A stretch of 64,000 bases of DNA from Hymenobacter sp. CRA2 (GTDB lineage: Bacteria > Bacteroidota > Bacteroidia > Cytophagales > Hymenobacteraceae): positions 1-64,000 of the forward strand of contig NZ_MVBC01000009.1 in the NCBI RefSeq assembly GCF_002007105.1, in the 5' to 3' direction. Of the stretch, positions 25,435 through 33,860 are shown piece by piece. The translations under genes and the position numbers were made by a program. The notes under the pieces were generated by a model. The model had not been told where the DNA came from. It saw only the letters and a list, made by a program, of their open reading frames with translations, and did not search any database. The first letter of the stretch is position 1. Each line of letters starts with the position of its first letter.

Positions 25435-25639
25435 ACGTGCAGAGGGGCGTAAAGCGGTAGTTTCAGTAGGTAAAGTAACACCACCAGCTGGCAAATCATT
25501 TCGCTAACGCGATATTTTTAGCCAAAAAGGTTAGGCAACACCACATATACTAACAGTATTAGCAATACAACGTTACTGTCTCCATCCCCATAAATGGCTC
25601 GAGTTTCGTACATTATTCGGCTTATCCCCCTGGATTTCA

Positions 25640-26632
25640 ATGGCCGACTCACCTGACCACGACGCGGCGCTTCGCGCCATGCCGCCCGACTTATATGCTC
25701 AGCTAGCGCCTGTGCTCAATATTTGCGGCATGGCGTGCATGCAGCTTTTTGCCCGTCCGCACGACCCGCTGCCGCAGGAAATCACCGAGCTGACGGGCTT
25801 GGACATGGCCGAAACGCGGCTGATTACGGCCATACACAGTAATCAGGCTTTGGCGCGGCAGCTGCTGGAAGCTCCTGAGATGCTGTATGCCTTTCTGGTA
25901 GTGGGCCGCTTGGTGCTGACGAGCCCGTTGGCCAATACGGTGCTTGACTACCTGCAGCAGCAAACGTCGATGGGCGAGGCGGAAGTAGCCTCGCTGCGCC
26001 AGCATACCCTTAGCTTCGGAGCCGCCGTGGCGGAACTGATAGGCAGCTACCTTGCTGGCGGTGATGCAGAAGTAGGCGAAGAGCTCGACGGCCTTCGGCG
26101 GCAGGTGGAAAACGCGTTTCAGCAGCTGGCCGGCACGGCCACCGCGGTGGCCGTGCCGGCTGGCGCCGAGGTAGTAATGGAAACAGCCCTGACGGCCGTG
26201 CAGCTACGCATGATGCAGCTGGCCGTGACAATGCTGCTAAGGCTCCCCGGTTTGAGTGAGCATGCCTTCGCGCAGGCTTTGCCCAGCCTGCGCGCCTGCC
26301 CCCTGCCCGACGTAGCGGCCCTGCAACGGCGCCTGCGCGAAACGCAGCCCGACGAATACCTGACCTTCTCCCTGGCCGAGGTGGCGCTGCTGTATCAGGC
26401 ATCCCAGGTGCTGGGCATGGTCTTGACTTCGCACCTCTTCGACGAACTGCTTATGGCTTCTTCCGTGCCCGGGGTAGCTGAAACGTTTAATGACGAGTCC
26501 ACGCCCTACGTGCAGCTGATTTGCGGGCTGATTGAGGATTTCGTGGAGTTTGTGCAGGACAACTTCGACGACGAGCCGCTTATCGAAGCGGCCCGCACCG
26601 AAACGGCGGCCCTGGCTGATTTGCTGGTATGA
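25640..26632 (+). CDS. Hypothetical helical protein (330 aa)
   Basis: No domain recognised. The protein is acidic and almost entirely alpha-helical by pattern, with long Leu/Ala-rich helices such as APVLNICGMACMQLFA, YAFLVVGRLVLTSPLANTVL and YVQLICGLIEDFVEFVQDNF. There is no signal peptide. The two halves each contain a helical bundle separated by an Ala-rich linker near 165-180 (ATAVAVPAGAEV). It diverges from ruvB. Strong codon bias supports a real gene; function unknown. Confidence 0.75.
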   Translation: MADSPDHDAALRAMPPDLYAQLAPVLNICGMACMQLFARPHDPLPQEITELTGLDMAETRLITAIHSNQALARQLLEAPEMLYAFLVVGRLVLTSPLANTVLDYLQQQTSMGEAEVASLRQHTLSFGAAVAELIGSYLAGGDAEVGEELDGLRRQVENAFQQLAGTATAVAVPAGAEVVMETALTAVQLRMMQLAVTMLLRLPGLSEHAFAQALPSLRACPLPDVAALQRRLRETQPDEYLTFSLAEVALLYQASQVLGMVLTSHLFDELLMASSVPGVAETFNDESTPYVQLICGLIEDFVEFVQDNFDDEPLIEAARTETAALADLLV

Positions 26633-26708
26633 AAACTCCACCGCGCCGGGCAGCCCGTTTCAGCGGCTGCCCGGCGCGGCAGATCCTTTTGCAAAAAGGC
26701 TGGCTGCG

Positions 26709-27140
26709 CTACACCTGACGGCCGGAGCGCGAACCGGCCTGGCCGCTTTGGCCATGGTCGGCGTCGTTGCGCTTATCGCCTTGTCCCTGGTGAGGGCCTT
26801 GTGCCGAGGGCGTACGCAGCTGGTCCTGGTGCGAGGTACCGGCGCCTTTGGTGCCGCCCTGGTCGCGGTTGGGGCTGGCCGTTTTATCGCCGACGCGGCC
26901 GCCGGGGCCGCCGTTGTTGCCGCCCGAGCCGGCCGTGGTTTTGGCTATGCCGTCGGAGGTGCCATCGTCGCCGATGGTGTTGAAGTCCTGGGTAGCGTCG
27001 CCGTCGTCCTGCGGGTCACGGTCGTGGTGGCGCTGGGGGTTGTTGCGGTCGGGCTGGTAGCGCGATTCGGGCGTGTCGCGGTAGTTCTGCTTGTCCTCTT
27101 CGCGCTGGTCGCGGTTGGTATTCTGGTTGTCGGTAGCCAT
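26709..27140 (-). CDS. Extremely hydrophilic, disordered protein (143 aa)
   Basis: Composition dominated by Asp, Gly, Gln, Asn, Arg, Thr and Ser with almost no hydrophobic residues (start MATDNQNTNRDQREEDKQNY; middle GSGGNNGGPGGRVGDKTA; end QSGQAGSRSGRQV). It is hydrophilin-like and presumably unfolded, a type linked to desiccation or osmotic stress; that role is inference. The opposite strand carries a long hydrophobic frame, which I regard as its mirror image. It converges with the 330-aa gene. Confidence 0.7.
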   Translation of the reverse strand: MATDNQNTNRDQREEDKQNYRDTPESRYQPDRNNPQRHHDRDPQDDGDATQDFNTIGDDGTSDGIAKTTAGSGGNNGGPGGRVGDKTASPNRDQGGTKGAGTSHQDQLRTPSAQGPHQGQGDKRNDADHGQSGQAGSRSGRQV

Positions 27141-27346
27141 GGCGGAAAAAAATGGATTGGTGATACCCGCCTATACGATAGACCTGCACGACCGGTGGCC
27201 TTAGCCACCAACGTAATCATCTATAGCTCAACCATTAGCATCCAAAAACCGTCTATACCAGCTGCCACCATAACCGAGCTTTTCGGCGGGAGTAGGCTCG
27301 TCCGCGCCCAAGCCTAGCTGGAGCTTGCCATAGGAGGTAATAGGTG

Positions 27347-27676
27347 CTATTCGTGCAGCAACACCTCGATGTTGAGGTACAGCCAGTCGTCTTCCCAGGA
27401 CTTGTGGGTGAGGCGAGCCGTGAGGCGCTTGCCCGCGTCGAGCAGCCGGGCCACGGTTTCGTTGCGGCCTTCAGGCAGGTAGCCCAGCCACACGGCGCCG
27501 GCTTCGGGCAGGGTGTGCACCTGCACGGCCCAGTCGTCAAAAGTGCTATCGGCCTCGCGGCGCAGCTCCAAAGGTTGGTTAATCTTCAGGTTGGGCTCGT
27601 GCTCGGCGAGGTTGTCACGGTGCGAGGTACCGGCAACGAGGCATTCGAGGACAACGAGCGGAGCGGCTTGGGGCAT
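27347..27676 (-). CDS. HIRAN domain protein (109 aa)
   Basis: A single HIRAN fold: LVVLECLVAGTSHRDNL, ELRREADSTFDDWAVQVHTL, VWLGYLPEGRNETVARLLDA and GKRLTARLTHKSWEDDWLYL follow the consensus almost throughout. In eukaryotes the domain binds DNA 3' ends in SWI2/SNF2 helicases; free-standing bacterial copies are of unknown function. I took the ATG at 27676, eight codons into the longer frame, because it begins the domain. It lies 45 bases after the ACP-like gene on the same strand. Confidence 0.85.
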   Translation of the reverse strand: MPQAAPLVVLECLVAGTSHRDNLAEHEPNLKINQPLELRREADSTFDDWAVQVHTLPEAGAVWLGYLPEGRNETVARLLDAGKRLTARLTHKSWEDDWLYLNIEVLLHE

Positions 27677-27721
27677 GGCGAAAGGTCTTAGCGGCTGCAA
27701 AATAGCAATCCGGGCGGCTTC

Positions 27722-28321
27722 TCAGTCCATGCCCAGGTCATGGGTGATGCTGTCCGGCGGGCGGATTTCCCAGATGTCGTGGCCGGAACGCTCGGCCACG
27801 ATGCCCGTGACGATGCGTAACACGTCGTAGGCCAGCGCCACGTCGGGCCCGTGGTAGAAGCGCGGGTAGTTCAGCGACACCGTCCAGTCGACTAAGTCGC
27901 CTACGGTAGCTTGGCGCCAGTCAACCCACCGCTCGGGCTGCGCCCTAAACAGCCGGCCCAGCCAAGAGGCAGCCGGCAGCTGGGGGTCGGTGAATTCGGG
28001 AACCCGCCAGCCGGTGCGCCCGGCCACCCCGGCTAACAGCGGCCGCCAGTTGGCCGCCGTGGTGGGCAGCAGCTTGGTCAGGGGTATATGAGAATCGGGC
28101 CGGCGAGCCAGGCGCAGGGCGGCCTGCAATTCCCGGCGGATGGTGGCGTGACAGCCCTGCTGAATACGCGAGGGGGTAGTGGCGTCGCAGCCGCCGCGCA
28201 GCCGGCACACGCCGTCGGCAATCTGCTGCACGGTGCCCATTTGCTCGGCTTCGGTATCAGGAATCGAGAAGCCAAAAAAGTCTTCGACAGCAACAATCAA
28301 CTCAACGGTATCGAGGCCCAT
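27722..28321 (-). CDS. Acyl-carrier-like protein with permuted ends (199 aa)
   Basis: The first 38 residues ([20 protein letters not shown], then [18 protein letters not shown]) match an acyl carrier protein from the DSL motif onward. The last 25 residues ([18 protein letters not shown], then [11 protein letters not shown]-stop) match the part of an ACP that normally comes before it, stopping exactly at the Asp of DSL. The phosphopantetheine Ser position is Thr5. The middle is a unique helical region rich in Trp and Arg. Hence either a circularly permuted ACP fold or a two-part scaffold. I believe related bacterial proteins exist, some with Ser. Start is ATG 28321. Confidence 0.72.
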   Translation of the reverse strand: MGLDTVELIVAVEDFFGFSIPDTEAEQMGTVQQIADGVCRLRGGCDATTPSRIQQGCHATIRRELQAALRLARRPDSHIPLTKLLPTTAANWRPLLAGVAGRTGWRVPEFTDPQLPAASWLGRLFRAQPERWVDWRQATVGDLVDWTVSLNYPRFYHGPDVALAYDVLRIVTGIVAERSGHDIWEIRPPDSITHDLGMD

Positions 28322-28401
28322 AGACGCGGAATAACAATCGGGACCCAACTTACGGCGTATAGCCTAGTACCTACCTTCGCGCCCCGCTTCTCCCCTTTCC
28401 C

Positions 28402-28863
28402 ATGTACAGCAAAACCGAAGCCGCGCAGCTGCGGCAGGCCTTTTGGACGGCTTTTGGCCAATATATGCAGCCGGTACCCAATGCCGAAGGCCTGCCCACC
28501 AACTGGGTCAACTACAAAACCGGCCTCAAGCACGTGTACTTCCGCCTGCACGCCGATACGCGCCGCGCCACCGTCAGCATCGACATCACGCATGCCGACG
28601 CGGGCCTACGGGAGCTGTTTTTCGAGCAGTTTCGGGAGCTGTGCACCATGCTGGAAGAAACCACCGGCGAAACCTGGATCTGGGAAGCCGACTCGGCCGA
28701 CGAATACGGCAAGCCCATCAGCCGTATTTATCAGGAGCTGACGCCGGTGAATATGTTCAGCCGTGAGGACTGGCCCCGGCTGATTTCGTTCTTTAAGCCG
28801 CGCATTGTGGCCCTGGACGAGTTCTGGAGCACGGCGCAGTACGCGTTTGACGAGCTGCGCTGA
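28402..28863 (+). CDS. DUF4268 domain protein (153 aa)
   Basis: Complete DUF4268 unit: MYSKTEAAQLRQAFWTAFGQ, WVNYKTGLKHVYFRLHADTR, ELFFEQFRELCTMLEETTGE, and PRLISFFKPRIVALDEFW. The family is fused to or near nucleases in some genomes, but stand-alone copies such as this have no assigned role. Cytoplasmic, no catalytic residues obvious. It diverges from the ACP-like gene with 80 bases between starts. Confidence 0.85.
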   Translation: MYSKTEAAQLRQAFWTAFGQYMQPVPNAEGLPTNWVNYKTGLKHVYFRLHADTRRATVSIDITHADAGLRELFFEQFRELCTMLEETTGETWIWEADSADEYGKPISRIYQELTPVNMFSREDWPRLISFFKPRIVALDEFWSTAQYAFDELR

Positions 28864-29026
28864 GTCGGGCCGGTTGGCCCGGAGCGTGGCTAAGAGAATC
28901 AGCTGCACCGCCAAGGTTGGCAAGTGGGCCGATAATCACTCATTTCACTAGCAGCACCTATATACACTCCGAGCCGTGTACCTGCTGAAAAAGCGCTGAG
29001 TAGTGGCTCCAGGCTGAATAACAGCG

Positions 29027-29689
29027 CTAATACTCCACCATCATCAGTTCCCGTTCCCAGCGCCAGACTGCCCCGTTTTTGCGGTATACCGCCACCGTGT
29101 AGCCGTTGTAGTTGCTGCCGACGGCAACCAAGGCGCGGCGCCGGTCCCGGGTAAAGACGATGCGGCTGATATGGTATATGCTCTGATTGCCGTAGCGCTG
29201 CAGCAGCGTGTCGCCGAGCCAGGGGCGGGCCTGCCAGCCCAGCCGCTTGCGCAGCGCGTTGAGGGTATCTAGGGGCACCACATGCACCCAGGGCAACTTG
29301 ATCCGGACTTGCCGGAAGACGAAGCTTGCCGCCGTTGGCAGTTGCTGGCGCATGTAGGCCAGGTCGGCGGGGCTGAAGTAGCGGGGGGTTAGCTCCTGCT
29401 CGTCGCGGGCGGAGTCGGCGGCGCTGGATGAGCACAGCAGGCCTTTGCACCAGGCCACGCCCGACCGGTCTTGCAGCAGCAGACGCACGGCGGGGGTGTC
29501 ATTGGGCGTGGGCCGCTGCCATTGGTACTTGCCGTTAGCGCCGCGCTTGTACCACGTCTGGGCCTGAGGCCGCAGCTCATTCAGAATGCTGTGCGTCAGC
29601 TCGTACACCAGCCGCTCGGGTACAGGCGACTTTTGCCCCAGGGCTGCGCTGCTCAATAGCAGACAACAGCCTGTCAGCCGCTTTTGCAT
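29027..29689 (-). CDS. Secreted hypothetical protein (220 aa)
   Basis: Signal peptide MQKRLTGCCLLLSSAALGQ, then a soluble domain with no recognised family. Visible segments are ERLVYELTHSILNELRPQAQ, RYFSPADLAYMRQQLP and a C-terminal beta-rich stretch RRALVAVGSNYNGYTVAVYR that resembles generic periplasmic proteins of this phylum. I chose ATG 29689 for the signal peptide. It lies downstream of the acyl-CoA dehydrogenase but beyond a terminator. Confidence 0.7.
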   Translation of the reverse strand: MQKRLTGCCLLLSSAALGQKSPVPERLVYELTHSILNELRPQAQTWYKRGANGKYQWQRPTPNDTPAVRLLLQDRSGVAWCKGLLCSSSAADSARDEQELTPRYFSPADLAYMRQQLPTAASFVFRQVRIKLPWVHVVPLDTLNALRKRLGWQARPWLGDTLLQRYGNQSIYHISRIVFTRDRRRALVAVGSNYNGYTVAVYRKNGAVWRWERELMMVEY

Positions 29690-29721
29690 AAGCTGAATCA
29701 ACGCCATAACTTCTGAAACGG

Positions 29722-29753
29722 AAAACGGCCGCCCTATGCGGGACGGCCGTTTT
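29722..29753 (-). terminator. Terminator after acyl-CoA dehydrogenase
   Basis: Stem AAAACGGCCG/CGGCCGTTTT with an inner CCC/GGG pairing, 19 bases past the stop. Confidence 0.85.
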
Positions 29754-29772
29754 GATTGAACTGTATCAGCGC

Positions 29773-31005
29773 TTACTTAAACGCCTGAATCCCGGTAATA
29801 TCCGCCCCGGTAATAAGCAGGTGAATGTCGTGGGTGCCTTCGTAGGTGATGACCGACTCCAGGTTCATCATGTGGCGCATGATGGGGTACTCGCCCGTAA
29901 TGCCCATGCCGCCGTGAATCTGCCGGGCTTCGCGGGCTACGTGCAGAGCCATATCTACCGAGTTGCGCTTAGCCATGCTGATCTGGGCCGAGGTGGCTTT
30001 GCCGGCGTTTTTGAGCATGCCGAGGCGCCACACCATCAGCTGAGCTTTGGTAATCTCGGTAATCATTTCGGCCAGCTTCTTCTGCTGCAGCTGGAAGGAG
30101 GCAATGGGCTTGCCGAACTGCTCGCGCTCCAGCGAGTATTTCAGGGCCGATTCGTAGCAGTCAATGGCCACGCCGATGGCGCCCCAGGCAATGCCGTAGC
30201 GGGCCGAGTCGAGGCAGCCGAGCGGCCCCTTGAGGCCTTCCACGTTGGGCAGCAGGTTTTCCTTGGGCACCTTCACGTTGTCGAACACCAGCTCGCCGGT
30301 GATGCTGGCGCGCAGGCTCCACTTGTTGTGAATTTCGGGGGCGGTGAAGCCTTCCATGCCTTTCTCCACGATAACGCCGCGGATGCGGCCGTTGTCGTCC
30401 TTGGCCCACACCACGGCCACTTGGCTCTGGGGCGAGTTACTGATCCACAGCTTGGCGCCGTTGAGCAGGTAGTAGTCGCCCATGTCCTTGATGGTGGTGA
30501 CCATGCCGCCGGGGTTCGAGCCGTGGTCGGGCTCGGTGAGGCCGAAGCAGCCCAGCCACTCGCCGGAGGCCAGCTTGGGCAGGTACTTGCGGCGCTGCTC
30601 CTCGGAGCCGTACTGGTAGATGGGGTACATCACCAGCGAGCCTTGCACCGAGGCGGTAGAGCGCATGCCAGAGTCGCCGCGCTCAATTTCCTGCATGATC
30701 AGGCCGTAGCTGATGTAGTCCAGCCCGCCGCCGCCGTACTCGGTGGGAATGGTGGGGCCGAAGGCGCCTACCTCACCAAACTTGCGCACGATTTCCGACG
30801 GGAAGTGCGCCTGCTGGGCCCACTTCTCGATGTTGGGGCTGATTTCCTTCTTGACGAAGTCGCGGATGCTCTGACGGATGAGCTTGTGCTCCTCGGTCAA
30901 CAGGTCGTCGATGTCGTAGTAATCGGTGAAACCAGCGGCGTTGAGGGAGCCTTTGTTGCGTTGGACCTGCGCTTTGGGCGAGAGGACGTCGGCCTGGGAG
31001 GACAT
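29773..31005 (-). CDS. Acyl-CoA dehydrogenase, glutaryl-CoA dehydrogenase-like (410 aa)
   Basis: FAD-dependent dehydrogenase of lysine/tryptophan or fatty-acid degradation. Motifs are YGGGGLDYISYGLIMQEIER, CFGLTEPDHGSNPGGM (FAD/substrate loop), WISNSPQSQVAVVWAK, and QIHGGMGITGEYPIMRHMMN. The catalytic base lies in VITYEGTHDIHLL (Glu of YEGT). The C-terminal YEGT placement and EPDHGSNP fit the glutaryl-CoA dehydrogenase group. ATG 31005 (MSSQADVL) is preferred over a start 30 codons upstream, which would lie across the -7 element at 31032. Confidence 0.9.
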   Translation of the reverse strand: MSSQADVLSPKAQVQRNKGSLNAAGFTDYYDIDDLLTEEHKLIRQSIRDFVKKEISPNIEKWAQQAHFPSEIVRKFGEVGAFGPTIPTEYGGGGLDYISYGLIMQEIERGDSGMRSTASVQGSLVMYPIYQYGSEEQRRKYLPKLASGEWLGCFGLTEPDHGSNPGGMVTTIKDMGDYYLLNGAKLWISNSPQSQVAVVWAKDDNGRIRGVIVEKGMEGFTAPEIHNKWSLRASITGELVFDNVKVPKENLLPNVEGLKGPLGCLDSARYGIAWGAIGVAIDCYESALKYSLEREQFGKPIASFQLQQKKLAEMITEITKAQLMVWRLGMLKNAGKATSAQISMAKRNSVDMALHVAREARQIHGGMGITGEYPIMRHMMNLESVITYEGTHDIHLLITGADITGIQAFK

Positions 31006-31031
31006 AAGCAAGTGAGTTGGGATGGGAAGCT

Positions 31032-31039
31032 CAAAGATA
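31032..31039 (-). promoter_or_regulatory. -7 element of the acyl-CoA dehydrogenase gene
   Basis: TATCTTTG (TAnnTTTG) on the minus strand, 26 bases before the chosen ATG. No clear -33. Confidence 0.5.
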
Positions 31040-31174
31040 AACGTTTCGGAATGCTTACGGGTGCCCTGCTCAGCACGCTTGGGGCGGCGCCTCAATGGTT
31101 TTGTAGCCTAAATTCATCTTCGCGGGCGCCGTCTGCGTAGCCTAGCCACTTGCTTTCCTTTACCGCGTCTGCTC

Positions 31175-32911
31175 ATGAGCACCCACACCAAGCTGAACGA
31201 ACTGGAAGCCACGGCTATCTGCGGCAACGATATATCCTCCTCGTGCCTGTACGTGTCGGCGCTGGCCATTACTTACGCCGGGCAATACGCCTGGCTGGCC
31301 CTGCTGCTGGTGGCGGCGGTGCTGTTTCTGTTTCGCAAAATCTACGGTGAAGTGGTGGGTGCGCTGCCCCTCAACGGCGGGGCCTACAACGTACTGCTCA
31401 ACACCACCAGCAAGAGCAACGCCTCCCTGGCCGCGGCCCTGACCATCCTTTCGTACATGGCCACGGCGGTGATTTCGGCCAGCGAAGCCATGCACTACCT
31501 GCACGCGCTGTGGGCGCCGCTGCCCGTGCTGCCGGCCACCATGGCCCTGCTGGGGCTGTTTCTGGTACTAACGCTGCTGGGCATGTCGGAATCGGCCAAG
31601 GTGGCGCTGGTGATTTTTCTGGTGCACCTGGCTACGCTGCTGCTGCTGGTGGGCGCGGCCACGTGGTACCTGGCCACGCACGGGCTGGGCACGCTTAAGC
31701 TAAACTTCCACGCTCCGGTGCGCGGCAGCATCGCCACGGCGCTATTCTATGGCTTCAGCGCGGCGCTGCTGGGTATTTCGGGCTTCGAAAGCTCGGCCAA
31801 CTTTGTGGAAGAACAGGCTCCCGGCGTGTTTCGCAAGACGCTGCGCAACATGTGGGTAGTGGTGAGCTTCTTCAACCCCGTGCTGGCGCTGCTGGCCGTG
31901 GGCGTGCTGCCGCTCGTGACGGTGGGCCAGCACACCGAAACGCTCCTCTCCTACCTCGGGCAGGTGGCCGGAGGCCGGTGGCTGGCCGCACTCATTTCCA
32001 TCGATGCCGTAGCCGTGCTCAGCGGGGCCGTGCTTACCTCCTTCGTGGGCGTGAGCGGGCTGATGAAGCGCATGGCCCTGGACCGCATCTGGCCGCAGGC
32101 CTTCCTGAAGGAAAACCGCCGCGGCAGCAACTACATCATCCTGCTGAGCTTCTTCCTGCTTTGCGTGAGCATCCTGCTCATCACGCGCGGGCAGCTCGGG
32201 CCCTTGGCGGGCGTGTATACTATTTCGTTTCTCTCCGTCATGGCGTTTTTTGCCATCGGCAACTTCCTGCTGAAGGGCAAGCGCCGCCGCCTGCCGCGCC
32301 CCGAATACGCCACCATACTGACGGTGTTTCTGGCGCTGCTGGGCGTGGTGGTGGGTTTGTTCGGCAACATCAAGCTGCACCCCGACTACCTGGTGGTGTT
32401 TCTGGAATACTTCGTGCCCACCATGCTGCTGGTGGTGGTAATGCTGGAGCGCGTGGCCATCCTGCGGCTGGTGCTGCACGGTATTCAGTCGCTATCAGAG
32501 CGCTACGGTAGCTGGTCGCGCTTCGGGCGGCTGACGGTGCGCCGGCTGCTGCGCGAGCTGAACCAACAGGAATTCGTGTTTTTCACCAAGGGCGACAACG
32601 TGTCGAACCTCAACAAGGTCATGGCTTACGTGGTGGAAAACGAATTCACCAACCGACTGAAAATCGTGACCCTGCTCAACCCCGGCGAGCAGGTAGCGCC
32701 CGAGCTCATCAACGACGTGCGCGTGCTCGACCGCGCCTATGAGCAGATTGAGGTGGACTTTGTTATTCGGGAGGGCCGGTTTGGCCCCGAGCTGATCGAA
32801 GAGCTTTCCGCGGAGTGGGGCATTCCGAAGAACTTTATGTTTATCGGCTCGCCCGGCAACCAGTTTCCCTATCAGCTCTCGGAGCTGGGCGGCGTGCGGC
32901 TGATTTTGTGA
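31175..32911 (+). CDS. APC-superfamily permease (578 aa)
   Basis: About 12 transmembrane helices over residues 15-430 (for example YAWLALLLVAAVLFLF and MALLGLFLVLTLLGM) with the APC substrate-binding helix signature GFSAALLGISGFESSANFVE near 190. A C-terminal cytosolic domain of ~140 residues (LTVRRLLRELNQQEFVFFTK, then FVIREGRFGPELIEEL) may be regulatory. Amino-acid transport is the usual role; the substrate is unknown. It is monocistronic and divergent from the dehydrogenase. Confidence 0.9.
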   Translation: MSTHTKLNELEATAICGNDISSSCLYVSALAITYAGQYAWLALLLVAAVLFLFRKIYGEVVGALPLNGGAYNVLLNTTSKSNASLAAALTILSYMATAVISASEAMHYLHALWAPLPVLPATMALLGLFLVLTLLGMSESAKVALVIFLVHLATLLLLVGAATWYLATHGLGTLKLNFHAPVRGSIATALFYGFSAALLGISGFESSANFVEEQAPGVFRKTLRNMWVVVSFFNPVLALLAVGVLPLVTVGQHTETLLSYLGQVAGGRWLAALISIDAVAVLSGAVLTSFVGVSGLMKRMALDRIWPQAFLKENRRGSNYIILLSFFLLCVSILLITRGQLGPLAGVYTISFLSVMAFFAIGNFLLKGKRRRLPRPEYATILTVFLALLGVVVGLFGNIKLHPDYLVVFLEYFVPTMLLVVVMLERVAILRLVLHGIQSLSERYGSWSRFGRLTVRRLLRELNQQEFVFFTKGDNVSNLNKVMAYVVENEFTNRLKIVTLLNPGEQVAPELINDVRVLDRAYEQIEVDFVIREGRFGPELIEELSAEWGIPKNFMFIGSPGNQFPYQLSELGGVRLIL

Positions 32912-32924
32912 GGAGGTGAGGTCC

Positions 32925-33046
32925 GTCAGGTCGAGCTTGTCGAGACACCTCGCCGGATAGTAAATACCTCATTAAGGCTTCTCTCAGAAGTCAGCCCGCG
33001 AGAATGTCTTGATTCCTCGCTTGATGCGCGACAAGCTCGACCTGAC
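32925..33046. repeat. 122-bp element bounded by 18-bp perfect inverted repeats
   Basis: GTCAGGTCGAGCTTGTCG (32925-32942) and its exact reverse complement (33029-33046) flank 86 unrelated bases with no ORF. The element fills the gap between the convergent permease and DUF2490 genes. It resembles a MITE-like or REP-like intergenic repeat; I recall similar GTCGAGCTTGTCGA-type repeats in related genomes. Confidence 0.75.
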
Positions 33047-33048
33047 AG

Positions 33049-33801
33049 TCAATGGTCTTGCGTCCGGCGCAGATCCAGGTTGTAGGTCAGGGCCAGGTAC
33101 AGGGTGTGGTGTAGCTCATATACCTGCCCGTCGTCGTGGGCTTTGACGTGGTACATGTACCCCAGCTCAGCGGCCGCGGCTTGGGTAAACTGCCGGCCTA
33201 GCGCGCTGTACAGGCGGTTTTGGTCGAAGGCATGTTGCACGTGGTGGCCGAAACCCAGGAACACCTCGTCGTAAGCCGTCAGGTACCACTCGTGCGCATC
33301 GACGCGCCGGCCCCGCAAGGGCAGCTGCACGCTGAACTGGTAGCGGGCGCGGTTTTCGTACGTGGGGCCAGCTTCACCTTCGCCCCGAATCCAGCGCTGC
33401 TCCAGGCGGTAGCGGTGCCCGAGGGCCAGCCGGCCCAGCGTATCGGTCAGCTGCACTTCCTCGTAGCTGCGGTGCTCCCAGCTATTGCCTTCCGGAAACT
33501 CCCCATAAGGGTAGGTGCGCAGAAAGGTGTAGCCAGCGGCCGTCTGCCACTTGTCAGACCAGTGCTGATTCAGGCCCAGCCGCAGGAGCAGCTGCTGACG
33601 CCGGGGCCCGAGGTCGGCGCGGCGCAACTGACCCTCCGTGTGCACGCCCCAGAAATCGGTCAGGCGGTGGTCGCCGGTGTAGTTGTACCAAGCCTGGAAG
33701 GCGCGGTCGAAGCGGCGCGGCGGGGCGGTTTGGGCCCGCACCATCGGGCCAAGGCCTAACAGCACAAGCAATAACAGGCAACAACGGCAAAGGCAGAGCA
33801 T
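33049..33801 (-). CDS. DUF2490 outer-membrane-like beta protein, paralog 1 (250 aa)
   Basis: Signal peptide ([20 protein letters not shown], cleavage near VRAQ), then alternating amphipathic strands: [51 protein letters not shown] and a terminal [11 protein letters not shown]. This is the DUF2490 pattern, a predicted small outer-membrane barrel of unknown function. A paralog at 57783 shares the segments QLRRxDxGPR, TYPYGxF, [13 protein letters not shown] and NRxRYQ. Confidence 0.85.
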   Translation of the reverse strand: MLCLCRCCLLLLVLLGLGPMVRAQTAPPRRFDRAFQAWYNYTGDHRLTDFWGVHTEGQLRRADLGPRRQQLLLRLGLNQHWSDKWQTAAGYTFLRTYPYGEFPEGNSWEHRSYEEVQLTDTLGRLALGHRYRLEQRWIRGEGEAGPTYENRARYQFSVQLPLRGRRVDAHEWYLTAYDEVFLGFGHHVQHAFDQNRLYSALGRQFTQAAAAELGYMYHVKAHDDGQVYELHHTLYLALTYNLDLRRTQDH

Positions 33802-33847
33802 ACCGGCTCCTATACGGAGCGAGGTGCGTCGGCGCCCATCTAGCGTC

Positions 33848-33855
33848 TACCTTTG
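33848..33855 (+). promoter_or_regulatory. -7 element abutting the aroC ATG
   Basis: TACCTTTG (TAnnTTTG) ends five bases before the aroC ATG, so transcription would begin at about the ATG. No clear -33 element was found. Confidence 0.5.
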
Positions 33856-33860
33856 CGCGC

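Noticed and set aside
26532-27317. 261-aa hydrophobic open frame that could be read as a membrane protein
   Set aside because: It overlaps the end of the 330-aa gene and is the complement of the Asp/Gly/Gln-rich minus-strand gene; GAC/GGC/CAG codons read backwards give Val/Ala/Leu runs.
29752-31140. 462-aa open frame on the plus strand
   Set aside because: Mirror of the acyl-CoA dehydrogenase gene; His/Val/Ala/Gly-rich composition typical of antisense frames in GC-rich coding DNA, and no recognisable domain.
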